A DNA stretch of 64,000 nucleotides, taken from NCBI RefSeq assembly GCF_000384315.1, contig NZ_ARVW01000001.1, forward strand, positions 8,105,001 through 8,169,000. The letters are read 5' to 3'. This DNA comes from Amycolatopsis nigrescens CSC17Ta-90 (lineage in GTDB: Bacteria > Actinomycetota > Actinomycetes > Mycobacteriales > Pseudonocardiaceae). A program made the translations under genes and the position numbers. Positions 35,114-43,960 of this stretch are shown here, in pieces (positions within the stretch are counted from its first letter, which is position 1; each line of letters opens with the position of its first letter). The notes beneath the pieces are model-generated. The model saw nothing but the letters and a program-made list of their open reading frames with translations. It searched no databases and was not told where the DNA came from.

Positions 35114-36715
35114 TCAACCGCCTGCGCGGTTCTCCCCCACTGCCATTTCCTGCTCGGCGCGGCGCCGGATCCGTGCCCTCGACACGAGTCCGGCCAGCAC
35201 CGCTGCCAGTGCCGCACCGTCCAAGCCGTACTCGGTCCACGCACCGAGTTGATCCGACAGCGTAGTCGTCGTGCGCAGCGGCACTTGCCCGACCAGCGAC
35301 GCAGCGGTGAACAGGCTGGTCGAGGCCGTCACCGAGCCGTCCGGCTGGACGATCGCGCTGACCCCGCTGGTGGCCGAGACGACCACCGCGCGGCTGTGCT
35401 CGACCGCGCGCAGCCTGGCCATCGAGAGCTGCTGGTAGCTCATCTCGCTGCGGCCGTACCAGGCGTTGTTGGTTGGTGCGGTGAGCAGTTCGGCGCCACC
35501 GAGCACCGCGTCCCGCGCGGGGTAGTCGTAGGCGGCTTCGTAGCAGATCATCGCGCCGACCTTGGTCCCCGCGACGTTCAACGCGATCGGGTCGCCGGTG
35601 CCTTGTACGCGTTCGTCGATGTTGCGGACGAACGGGGTCACCAGCTCCGCCAGCTCGCGGCTGGGCACGTACTCGCCGAAGGGCACCAGCTGCTGTTTGG
35701 TGTAGCGCTGCCCCTGGCCGGTCTTCGGGTCCCAGGCGACCAGCGCGTTCTCCGCCCGGCCGTCGGGCAGTTCGTAGACCGCGCCGATCAGCGCCGACAC
35801 GCCGAACTCGGCGACCAGCCGGTCGATCGCGGGATCGTCGCCGTCCACGTCGGTGGCCGTCTCCGGCCAGACGACCAGGTCCGGTTTCGCCACCTTGCCC
35901 GCCCGGATGTCGCCGATCAGCCGCTGGCTCTCGGCCAGGTGGGTGCGTCGCAGGTCGGCGCCCTCGACGAACATGCTGAGCCCGCTGTCCGGTGAGTTGC
36001 CCTGGACTGCGGCCACGGTGCGACTGCCGTCCTGAGCGCCGGTGCCGATGGACGGCCACAGCGCGAGCCCGGCCAGCAGCGGGACCAGCGCGGCCGCGGC
36101 GGGAGTGAGCAGCGCGCGCCGGTCGTGCTCGCGGGCCCGCAGGATCAGCGCAGCGAGCCCGAACCCGCTCAGTGCGACGGCGAAACCGACGAGCGGGGCG
36201 CCGCCGATCGAGGCGAGTGACAGGTACGCGCCGTCCGGCTGGCTGAAGCCGACCCGTCCCCACGGGAAGCCGCCCAGCGGGAACCAGGCGCGCGGGGTTT
36301 CGGCCGCGATCACCAGCAGCGCCATCCAGATCGGCGCGGCCGGCAGCCGGGCCACCCAGGTGATCAGGCCGCCCGCCAGCGCGTGGTAGAGCGCGAGGGT
36401 GGCGGAGAGGCCGAGCCAGGGCCACGGTCCGAAGCCGGCGCCGAGGAAGTCCCGCAGCCAGGTCAGCAGCGGCAGGAAGAACGCGAGGCCGAAAGCGAAC
36501 CCGTAGCCGAAGCCACCCCAGAACCGGCGGCGGTACAACGCGAGGCCGAGCCCGGCGAACGCGAACGGCGCCAGCCACCACAGCGGACGCGGCGCGAAGC
36601 TCAGGAAGAGCACGAAGCCGGAGATCGCGGCGAGCAGCAGCCTCAGTAGCCAGGGGCGCCAGGCGCGGGATTGTCCTGCCGCCGCCGATTCCGGCTCGGC
36701 AGCCGTCGTGGTCAC
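35114..36715 (-). CDS. lnt: Apolipoprotein N-acyltransferase
   Basis: A 533-residue membrane enzyme that N-acylates lipoproteins. An N-terminal region of about six to seven membrane segments (to about residue 215) precedes a nitrilase-like domain with catalytic residues in VVWPETATD (Glu), YTKQQLVPFGEYVPSR (Lys) and MICYEAAYDYPAR (Cys). A last helix lies near the end (AALAAVLAGLVSRARI). It is followed 24 bases later by the ppm gene; together they match the mycobacterial Lnt/Ppm1 unit, here as two genes. Confidence 0.93.
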   Translation of the reverse strand: MTTTAAEPESAAAGQSRAWRPWLLRLLLAAISGFVLFLSFAPRPLWWLAPFAFAGLGLALYRRRFWGGFGYGFAFGLAFFLPLLTWLRDFLGAGFGPWPWLGLSATLALYHALAGGLITWVARLPAAPIWMALLVIAAETPRAWFPLGGFPWGRVGFSQPDGAYLSLASIGGAPLVGFAVALSGFGLAALILRAREHDRRALLTPAAAALVPLLAGLALWPSIGTGAQDGSRTVAAVQGNSPDSGLSMFVEGADLRRTHLAESQRLIGDIRAGKVAKPDLVVWPETATDVDGDDPAIDRLVAEFGVSALIGAVYELPDGRAENALVAWDPKTGQGQRYTKQQLVPFGEYVPSRELAELVTPFVRNIDERVQGTGDPIALNVAGTKVGAMICYEAAYDYPARDAVLGGAELLTAPTNNAWYGRSEMSYQQLSMARLRAVEHSRAVVVSATSGVSAIVQPDGSVTASTSLFTAASLVGQVPLRTTTTLSDQLGAWTEYGLDGAALAAVLAGLVSRARIRRRAEQEMAVGENRAGG

Positions 36716-36725
36716 GCGGCCTACC

Positions 36726-38339
36726 TTAGGCGGACGGTGTGAACTGGTCGTAGATCACCTGTCCGGCCCGGACGGTGCGCAGGCAGCGCGGCAGTTCGGT
36801 GCCGGGGTCCAGCGGCGGCAGCGAGGGCACGCCGGAGCGCGGATCGGTGGACCAGCGCTGCACGCGGGAGTCCGATCGGGGCAGCACCAGCTCGTCGGCC
36901 GCCCAGATCGCGTAGTGCGCCGGAGCGCCGGGGACCAGGCTGCCGGTGATCCCGTCCGCGATACCGGCAGCGCGATGGCCGCCCCTGGTGTGCGCGTTGA
37001 AGGCCGCTCGTGCGGACAGTCCCGAGCCGGGGGTGCGATGCCCCACGGCGGCGCGGACACCGGCCCACGGGTCCAGTGGAGTGACCGGGCTGTCCGAGCC
37101 GAAGGCGAGCAGCACCCCGGCCGCGGCCAGTGCGGCGAACGGGTTGAGCCCAGCCGCGCGATCGGCGCTGAGGCGTTCGGCGTACATTCCGTGCTCGCCA
37201 CCCCATGCCGCGTCGAACTGGGGTTGCACCGAGGCTGTGACCGCCCAGTTCGCCAGTGCCGCCGCCTGGCCCGCGTCCACCATCTCGAGGTGCTCCAGCC
37301 GGTGCCCCCGGCCGGCGAGCGCGCGCTGGCCGACCGTCTTCTCGGCGAGCTTGAAGCCCTGGACCACCTCGTCGGCCGCGGCGTCGCCGATGACGTGGAA
37401 GCCCGCCTGCAGGCCGGCTTCGGTGCAGGCGATGAGGTGCTCAGCGATGGCGTCGGCGTCCAGGTAGCGGCTGCCGCTGGTGTCGGGCCGGTCCGCGTAG
37501 GGCGTGCGCAGCGCCGCGGTGTGGGAGCCGAGCGCGCCGTCGACGAACAGGTCACCGGCCAGGCCGCGCAGGCCGAGCCGGTGCGCGGTGTCGATCGCTC
37601 CCAGCTCACCCCAGTAGCCGATCACCTCGGGATTGCCCAGTTCGGCGGCCAGCGCGAGCAGCTCGGCCAGGTCCTGCTCACCGGAGATGTCCGGTCCGGC
37701 GCACTCGTGCAGGCTGACGATGCCGCGCTCGGCGGCGGTGCGCAGGAAGGCTCGCTGGGCGCGTCGGCGCTGTTCCGCGGTGACGGCCTGGCGGACCGCG
37801 GTGCGCACCTGGTGGTGGGCGCCCCGGGTCAACGGCCCGTCGGCGGACCAGCCGGGCTCATCGCGGGCGGCCGGGGCGAGTTCGACCAGCGCGCTGGAGA
37901 CCAGTGCCGAGTGCACGTCGACCCGGCTCAGGTAGACCGCCGCTCCCCCGGCGGCTTCGTCCAGCTCGGCCCTGCTGGGCAGCCGCGGGCTGGACCAGTT
38001 CGTCTCGTCCCAACCGTGCGCGATGAGCACCTCGCCGGGCCGGGCGGCGGCGCGGACCTCGGCCAGCAGCTCGCCCGCGTCGCCGGTACGGGTGAGGTCG
38101 AGGCCGGTCAGGTGCAACCCGGTGGCGGTGGCGTGCACGTGGGCGTCCACGAACCCCGGCGCGACGAAGGCACCGTCCAGTTCGACGACCTCGGCGTCCC
38201 CGTGCAGCGCGCGGCCGGGGCCGTCCTGGCCGACCCAGACCACGGTGCCGTCGGTGACCGCCATCGCGGTCGCGTCGGTCGAGGCCGGGGTGTGGATGCG
38301 GCCGCCCAGCAGGAGCGTGGTGGTGGGTCGTTCCTTCAC
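36726..38339 (-). CDS. Amidohydrolase (YtcJ-like)
   Basis: A 537-residue amidohydrolase of the YtcJ/LAF3 branch. Metal ligands lie in APGFVDAHVHATATGLHL (HxH), in QAGFHVIGDAAADEVV (His), in GHRLEHLEMVD (His) and in LLAFGSDSPVTPLDPW (Asp). It hydrolyses an unknown amide or similar bond in the cytoplasm. It lies 10 bases upstream of lnt on the same strand, so it may be co-transcribed, and is divergent from kamA. Confidence 0.86.
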   Translation of the reverse strand: MKERPTTTLLLGGRIHTPASTDATAMAVTDGTVVWVGQDGPGRALHGDAEVVELDGAFVAPGFVDAHVHATATGLHLTGLDLTRTGDAGELLAEVRAAARPGEVLIAHGWDETNWSSPRLPSRAELDEAAGGAAVYLSRVDVHSALVSSALVELAPAARDEPGWSADGPLTRGAHHQVRTAVRQAVTAEQRRRAQRAFLRTAAERGIVSLHECAGPDISGEQDLAELLALAAELGNPEVIGYWGELGAIDTAHRLGLRGLAGDLFVDGALGSHTAALRTPYADRPDTSGSRYLDADAIAEHLIACTEAGLQAGFHVIGDAAADEVVQGFKLAEKTVGQRALAGRGHRLEHLEMVDAGQAAALANWAVTASVQPQFDAAWGGEHGMYAERLSADRAAGLNPFAALAAAGVLLAFGSDSPVTPLDPWAGVRAAVGHRTPGSGLSARAAFNAHTRGGHRAAGIADGITGSLVPGAPAHYAIWAADELVLPRSDSRVQRWSTDPRSGVPSLPPLDPGTELPRCLRTVRAGQVIYDQFTPSA

Positions 38340-38480
38340 GGCGTCGAGTCTGCCTTGGCCTCCGGCGGGCTCGACGGGCGGGCGCGCAGTGTGTCAGGAA
38401 AGCACTGCGACGACAAGATTTACGCCGTAGCATCGATATGACAGGATATTTTAACGCCTTCCTGACGACGAGGAGCACAG

Positions 38481-39878
38481 ATGACTGCGACCCAGGACGC
38501 TGTTTCCCCTGCCGCCACTACCGCCGACGCCTTCGAACAGCCCTACGTCTACACCCGGACCGAGCTGGTGGAACCCGACTGGCGCCGTTATCCCGGCTGG
38601 TCGGAGGTGACCGAGGCGGAGTGGCGTGATGCGCAGTGGCAGCGGGTGCACTGTGTGCGGAACGTCAAGCAGTTGCGGGCGTTGATGGGGGATTTGCTGG
38701 AGGAGCGGTTCTACGAGGATCTGGTGGCGGATCAGCGTGAGATGGCGACGATGTCGATGTTGTTGCCGCCGCAGATGGTGAACACGATGGCGCCGGATGC
38801 GGGGTCGGATCCGCAGAAGGTGACCGAGGCGTTCTACGCCGATCCCATCCGCCGGTACATGCTTCCGGTGCGCAGCGACCGCGACCCGGTGTGGCCGAGT
38901 CATCCGCATTCCGAGCGGGATTCGCTGCACGAGGCCGAGATGTGGGTCGCCGAAGGGCTGACTCACCGGTATCCGACCAAGGTGCTGGCCGAGCTGCTGT
39001 CCACCTGCCCCCAGTACTGCGGGCACTGCACCCGGATGGACCTCGTCGGCAACTCCACCGACCAGATCGACAAGCACAAGCTGACCCTCAAGCCGGTGGA
39101 CCGCCAGGACGCGATGATCGACTACCTCAAGCGCACCCCCGGGGTACGCGACGTAGTCGTCTCCGGTGGCGACGTCGCGAACGTGCCGTGGCACCAGCTC
39201 GAATCGTTCCTGATGCGGCTGATGGACATCGAAACCGTGCGCGACGTCCGGCTGGCCACCAAGGCACTCGCCGGGCTACCTCAGCACTGGCTGCAACCCA
39301 AGATCGTCGAAGGTCTGGAACGGGTCGCCGTCACCGCACAGCGGCGCGGGGTGAACCTGGCCATCCACACCCACGTCAACCACGCCCAGTCCGTCACCCC
39401 GCTCGTGGCCGAGGCCGCCCGCACCGCGCTCGACGTCGGTGTCCGTGACGTCCGCAACCAAGGCGTGCTCATGCGCGGCGTCAACGCCACCCCCGCACAA
39501 CTACTCGACCTCTGCTTCGCACTCCAAGGCGAAGCAGGCATCCTGCCCTACTACTTCTACATGTGCGACATGATCCCCAACGCCGAACACTGGCGCGTCG
39601 CCGTCCACGAAGCCCAAGAACTCCAACACGCCATCATGGGCTACCTCCCCGGCTACGCCACCCCCCGCATCGTCTGCGACGTCCCCTACGTCGGCAAACG
39701 CTGGGTCCACCAACTCACCGACTACAACCGCGAAAAAGGCATCTCCTACTGGACCAAAAACTACCGAACCGGTATCGAGCACAACGATCCCGAGGCGCTG
39801 CTGCGCCAGTACCCGTACTACGACCCGATCCAGACCCTGCCCGAAGCCGGGCAGAAGTGGTGGGCCGAGCGGCGTTAG
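38481..39878 (+). CDS. kamA: Lysine 2,3-aminomutase (KamA-type radical SAM enzyme)
   Basis: A 465-residue radical SAM, PLP-dependent aminomutase. The iron-sulfur cluster motif is STCPQYCGHCTRMDLVG (CxxxCxxC). The SAM-binding VVVSGGDVANVPWHQLESFL follows, and the C-terminal zinc/PLP region includes VLMRGVNATPAQLLDLC and MCDMIPNAEHWRV. Converting L-lysine to beta-lysine is the family reaction; related mutases exist, so the substrate is probable rather than proven. ACGAGGAGCACAG precedes the ATG. Third-position usage flips inside the gene, from G/T-ending codons near 38600-38830 to C/A-ending codons near 39380-39760. Confidence 0.87.
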   Translation: MTATQDAVSPAATTADAFEQPYVYTRTELVEPDWRRYPGWSEVTEAEWRDAQWQRVHCVRNVKQLRALMGDLLEERFYEDLVADQREMATMSMLLPPQMVNTMAPDAGSDPQKVTEAFYADPIRRYMLPVRSDRDPVWPSHPHSERDSLHEAEMWVAEGLTHRYPTKVLAELLSTCPQYCGHCTRMDLVGNSTDQIDKHKLTLKPVDRQDAMIDYLKRTPGVRDVVVSGGDVANVPWHQLESFLMRLMDIETVRDVRLATKALAGLPQHWLQPKIVEGLERVAVTAQRRGVNLAIHTHVNHAQSVTPLVAEAARTALDVGVRDVRNQGVLMRGVNATPAQLLDLCFALQGEAGILPYYFYMCDMIPNAEHWRVAVHEAQELQHAIMGYLPGYATPRIVCDVPYVGKRWVHQLTDYNREKGISYWTKNYRTGIEHNDPEALLRQYPYYDPIQTLPEAGQKWWAERR

Positions 39879-39964
39879 CCACCGCGGCCCCTCCCGGGGC
39901 GGCACGGGAACGAATGTGAAAAGGCAGTCACGTTCGCCTCGGCCAGGCGGTAGCGTGCGCTGCC

Positions 39965-42562
39965 ATGCGACAACTGCCGTGGCGGGCAGCTCCGAGGGCC
40001 GCGTTGTCCAGCCCGCTGACCATGGTGGTCGCGGCGATCACCGCGCTGCTGTCGTGTTTCCTGGCGACCGCGGCGGTGCTGCACTCCTCCGCCGCCGGCG
40101 GGGCCGCGCTGGACCACCAGGCGGACACCGTCTGCCCGGACAGCTACGGGCCGGTGTTCAGCCGGTCGCAGCTACCGGCCGAGCTGGCACCGGCGCTGAG
40201 CTCCACGGTGCAGCGGCACGCGGCCCAGCACGGGTTCGGCCAGGCCGTGCTGGGCCTCTACTCGCGGGTGATGTACGGCAGCCAGTTCGACGGCACCGAC
40301 ATCTTCCGGATCCGGCTCGCCTACCGCGGTGACCCCGGGCTCGACCATCTCGAACTGGTGCGCGGCGCACGGCAGCCGGGTGTCTGGATGGGCAACGACC
40401 TCGCGTCCATCAAGCGGTTCGAGGTCGGTTCGCAGGGCAGCGTGAACGGCGCGCCGCTGCCGGTGACCGGTGTCTACCGGGACCTCTACGACCCGCCGGC
40501 GCGGTGGTGGTGCTCGCAGCAGGACATGGCGGTGCAGAACCGGCTGATCGACACCGAGACCGGGTCGGTGCTCTTCGCCACCGACCGGGAGACCTTCGAC
40601 CGTGCGGTGAACACCATCGAAGTGCCGCCGGGGCAGTCCGGCAGGCCGGCGCTGGACCGGCTCAGCATCACCTTCTACGAACCGCCGCCGGGCTCGCTGG
40701 CCGAAGCCAAGGACCGCGCGCAGCGGTCCGCTGCGCTGATCGCCGACGTACAGGCCGACCTCGCCGCGCAGGGCCTGCCCGACTCGGTCACCGGCGCCAT
40801 CCCGTTCCAGCGCTCGGTGGAGATCGCCCAGCAGGCGCAGGGCAATGTGCTGTTCTCCATCCTGCCGCTGGCCGCGATCAGCGTGCTGGTCGGCTGCGCC
40901 GGGATCGGCACCGTGGCACTGCAGTGGTACCAGCGCCGGTACGCCCAGGTCCGGCTGCTTTCCGCGCGCGGCACCGGGCCGGCCGGGCTTGGCTGGCTGG
41001 CCGTGCTCGAACTCGGCCTGCCGGTACTGCTCGGCGGAGTGGCCGGGATGGCGCTGGCCAGGATGCTGCTGGGCGTCTACGGCCCCGGCGGAGTCGTGGA
41101 CGACGGCGCACCACTGCTCGGGACCATGGCCGGCGGCGGCGTGCTGCTGCTTTCCTTGGTACTGCTCGGTTCCGTGGTCGCGGTGCGGGCGCATCGGGAG
41201 TTCCAGCTCGGCCGGGGACGGCGACGGCGCAAGGGTTGGCGGCTGGTCGGCGCCTTCCCCTGGGAGCTGGTCACCGCCGGGATCGCGGCGTTCGGCTGGA
41301 GCAGGCTGGCCACCGGCGGCGGCTCGGCCCGGCTGGGCAGCCCGTTGCCCCAGGTCGATCCGGTCGCGCTGACCTACCCGGTTTTCGTGGTGCTGACCGC
41401 CGGGCTGCTCACCGCCCGGCTGGTGTGGCTGCTGCTGCACGCGTCGCATCGCGTCCAGTTCTGGTCGCGGCCGCCGTTGCAACTGGCCATCCGGCGGCTG
41501 GCCGGTTCGCGGGCCCCGGTCACCGGGGTGCTGGTGATCGGCGTGCTGGCCATCGGCACGCTCGCCGCCGGCAGCGGCATCGCCGGTGGGCAACGCGCCG
41601 CGCTGGACGGCAAGTCCGGCATCTTCGTCGGCGCGAACACCAGGGTGGACACCGAGAACAGCCTGGGCACCGGCACGATCGGCATGCCGGCCGAAATCCG
41701 CGACAGCAGCACCGTGGTCGGCGAGCTGACCGGCACCGGCAGCGTGGTGCTGGTGGTGGACCCCGCGACCTTCACCGACGTCGCCTGGCTCGGCGACCTG
41801 CCACGCGAACGGGCCGCCGAACTCGTGCACCGGCTCGACACTCCGGTCCCTGGCGCCATTCCGGCGCTGCGGATCGGCCACACCGCTGCGCAGAGCCCCG
41901 CGTTGCCCAGGCTGCCGGACGCGTCCCCGGTGGCGGACCTGCCGCTGTTCCCGATGATCGGCACCAAACCCGGTTACGTCATCTCCCGCAACGCGCTGAC
42001 CCCCGAGCAGCTGACCGCGGTGCCGAGGTGGAGCGTGCTGTCCGGCTCGTCGGTGGAGCAGGTGGCCGACGCGCTGGGCAAGGCGGGACTGGTGCAGCCC
42101 AACAAGGTCAGCAAAGCCTCGGCGTTGGACGCGCTGCCGTTCTTCGTGGTCGAGTGGACGTTCTCCTTCGTGATCGTGCTCGGTGCGGTACTCGGTGTGG
42201 TGGCGGTGCTCGCGCTGCTGGTCGCGGTCGAGGTCCGCCGGCGGCAGAACGCGCTGGCCGGCGCGCTGGTGCTGCGGATGGGCATGCGACCGCGGGCCCT
42301 GCTCGGCAGCCACCTGATCGAACTCGGCGCGCTGGCCGGGCTCGCGGTGCTCGCCGGGGTCGGCTGCGGGGTGGTGACGGCCGGTATCTCGGTGCCCCGG
42401 TTCGACCCGGCGACCTGGCTCGCGCCGCGTTCGGACCTGCCGAACCCGGCCGTGTTCGTGCTCTCGGTGGTGCTCACCGGGATCGTGGTGGTCGGGCTGG
42501 CCGGTTGGCTCGCGGTGCGCTCGGTGCGCACCGCCCGGACCGCGGAGTTGTTGCGTGGCTAG
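39965..42562 (+). CDS. FtsX-like ABC transporter permease
   Basis: An 865-residue permease. An N-terminal helix (LTMVVAAITALLSCFLATAAVLHSS) and a large extracytoplasmic region lead to an FtsX core at about residues 300-410 (VLFSILPLAAISVLVGCAGIGTVALQWYQRRYAQVRLL). A second set of helices and another FtsX unit end near LAGWLAVRSVRTARTAELL. It works with the two ATPases that follow; its stop is overlapped by eight bases by the first ATPase. It is probably a lipoprotein- or peptide-handling mechanotransmission exporter; substrate unknown. Confidence 0.85.
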   Translation: MRQLPWRAAPRAALSSPLTMVVAAITALLSCFLATAAVLHSSAAGGAALDHQADTVCPDSYGPVFSRSQLPAELAPALSSTVQRHAAQHGFGQAVLGLYSRVMYGSQFDGTDIFRIRLAYRGDPGLDHLELVRGARQPGVWMGNDLASIKRFEVGSQGSVNGAPLPVTGVYRDLYDPPARWWCSQQDMAVQNRLIDTETGSVLFATDRETFDRAVNTIEVPPGQSGRPALDRLSITFYEPPPGSLAEAKDRAQRSAALIADVQADLAAQGLPDSVTGAIPFQRSVEIAQQAQGNVLFSILPLAAISVLVGCAGIGTVALQWYQRRYAQVRLLSARGTGPAGLGWLAVLELGLPVLLGGVAGMALARMLLGVYGPGGVVDDGAPLLGTMAGGGVLLLSLVLLGSVVAVRAHREFQLGRGRRRRKGWRLVGAFPWELVTAGIAAFGWSRLATGGGSARLGSPLPQVDPVALTYPVFVVLTAGLLTARLVWLLLHASHRVQFWSRPPLQLAIRRLAGSRAPVTGVLVIGVLAIGTLAAGSGIAGGQRAALDGKSGIFVGANTRVDTENSLGTGTIGMPAEIRDSSTVVGELTGTGSVVLVVDPATFTDVAWLGDLPRERAAELVHRLDTPVPGAIPALRIGHTAAQSPALPRLPDASPVADLPLFPMIGTKPGYVISRNALTPEQLTAVPRWSVLSGSSVEQVADALGKAGLVQPNKVSKASALDALPFFVVEWTFSFVIVLGAVLGVVAVLALLVAVEVRRRQNALAGALVLRMGMRPRALLGSHLIELGALAGLAVLAGVGCGVVTAGISVPRFDPATWLAPRSDLPNPAVFVLSVVLTGIVVVGLAGWLAVRSVRTARTAELLRG

Positions 42563-43250
42563 CGTTTTCCAGTTGCGAGGGGTCGGCGTGGACTACGAGA
42601 CGCCGGCCGGTTCGGTGACCGCGGTGCACGACATCACGCTCGACGTGCCCGCCGGCGGGATGACCGTGCTGGCCGGTCCGTCCGGTTCCGGGAAGTCCAC
42701 CCTGCTGCGCGTGCTCGCCCTGTTCGAGCAGCCGGCCAGGGGCGAGATCCGGTTCGGCGGCCGGGACACCGGCACGCTGCGGCACGCCGAACGCCGCGCG
42801 CTGCGCCGGGACCATCTCGGCCTGGTCTTCCAGAACCCGGTGGACAACCTGCTCGACTACCTGACCGTCGGCCAGAACCTGCGCGCGGCAGCGCAGTCCG
42901 CCCGCCGCGAGTGCCGGCCGGAGGAGATCCTGGACCAGCTCGGTCTCGGCGGTACCGGGGACTGGCGGATCTCGGCGTTGTCCGGCGGGCAGCAGCAACG
43001 GCTCGCGTTCGGCTGCGCGCTGGCCCGCGGTTCTTCGGTGATACTGGCCGACGAGCCGACCTCCCAGCTGGACGAGCGCTCCGCCGACCTGGTGCTGGAC
43101 ACCCTGCGCTTCCTGGTCGGCCAGGACTTCGCCGTGCTGGTGGCCTCGCACGACGATCGGCTGATCGACCTCGGCGCCAGGGTGGCCAGGCTGCGCAGCG
43201 GCAGGCTGGCAGGTATCGAGGACAACCCAGTGCACCGGGGAGTCTTCTGA
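42555..43250 (+). CDS. ABC transporter ATPase (first of two)
   Basis: A 231-residue nucleotide-binding subunit of the MacB/LolD type: Walker A AGPSGSGKSTLLRVLALFEQP, Q-loop LVFQNPVDNLLDYLTV, signature ALSGGQQQRLAFGCALARG, Walker B VILADEPTSQLD, His switch ASHDDRL. It begins at a GTG inside the end of the permease gene and ends on a TGATG overlap with the second ATPase, so all three are translationally coupled. Confidence 0.92.
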   Translation: MASVFQLRGVGVDYETPAGSVTAVHDITLDVPAGGMTVLAGPSGSGKSTLLRVLALFEQPARGEIRFGGRDTGTLRHAERRALRRDHLGLVFQNPVDNLLDYLTVGQNLRAAAQSARRECRPEEILDQLGLGGTGDWRISALSGGQQQRLAFGCALARGSSVILADEPTSQLDERSADLVLDTLRFLVGQDFAVLVASHDDRLIDLGARVARLRSGRLAGIEDNPVHRGVF

Positions 43251-43948
43251 TGAGCGAGCCCGCGCTGCAGGCGACCGGGTTGCGCCGCCGGTTCGCGCAC
43301 CCGAGCGGTGACGTGGAAGTGTTGCGCGGCTTGGAACTCAGCGTGCACAGCGGGGAGCTGGTCACCGTCTCCGGCCGGTCCGGCTCCGGCAAGAGCGCGT
43401 TGCTGGCGCTGCTCTGCGGCTTCGACTCGCCGGACGCCGGCACCGTGCGGCTCGACGGCGAACCGCTCGCGGCCATCCCGCCGTGGCACACCTGCGCGGT
43501 GCTCCCCCAGTCCCTCGGGCTCGCCAACGAGCTCACCGTGGCCGAGAACGTGGCGCTGCCATTGCGGTTGCGGGCGGACCGGCCGCGGCCGGCCGAAGCC
43601 GAGGTCCTGGCCAGAGTGAGCGAGCTGCTCGACGATCTCGGCGTGGCCGCGCTCGCGGATCGCTACCCGCTCGAAGTCTCCTTCGGCCAGCAGCAACGGG
43701 TGGCCCTGGCCAGGGCGGTCAGCGGGCGGCCAAGGGTGCTGCTGACCGACGAGCCGACCGCGCACCTCGACGCCGGCAGCCGCCCGGCTGTGCTGCGGTT
43801 GCTGCGCCGCTGCGCGGAGGAAGGCGCGGCCGTGATCATCGCGACACACGACGCTGACGTGCACCGGATCGCCGATCGCCGGGTCCGGCTGCTGGACGGG
43901 GTGCTCACCGCGCTGCTCGATCGACCGTCCGCCGCCGGAGATCCGTAG
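43250..43948 (+). CDS. ABC transporter ATPase (second of two)
   Basis: A 232-residue nucleotide-binding subunit: Walker A SGRSGSGKSALLALLCGFD, Q-loop AVLPQSLGLANELTV, a divergent signature VSFGQQQRVALARAVSG in place of LSGGQ, Walker B VLLTDEPTAHLD and His switch ATHDADVHRI. The altered signature suggests a degenerate nucleotide site, so the pair may form an asymmetric heterodimer on the one permease. ATG 43250 shares its A with the stop of the first ATPase. Confidence 0.91.
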   Translation: MSEPALQATGLRRRFAHPSGDVEVLRGLELSVHSGELVTVSGRSGSGKSALLALLCGFDSPDAGTVRLDGEPLAAIPPWHTCAVLPQSLGLANELTVAENVALPLRLRADRPRPAEAEVLARVSELLDDLGVAALADRYPLEVSFGQQQRVALARAVSGRPRVLLTDEPTAHLDAGSRPAVLRLLRRCAEEGAAVIIATHDADVHRIADRRVRLLDGVLTALLDRPSAAGDP

Positions 43949-43960
43949 ACTTCGGTACTG

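Noticed and set aside
38340..38480. Lysine riboswitch before kamA
   Set aside because: The 141-base spacer is too short and no conserved stem pattern is visible.
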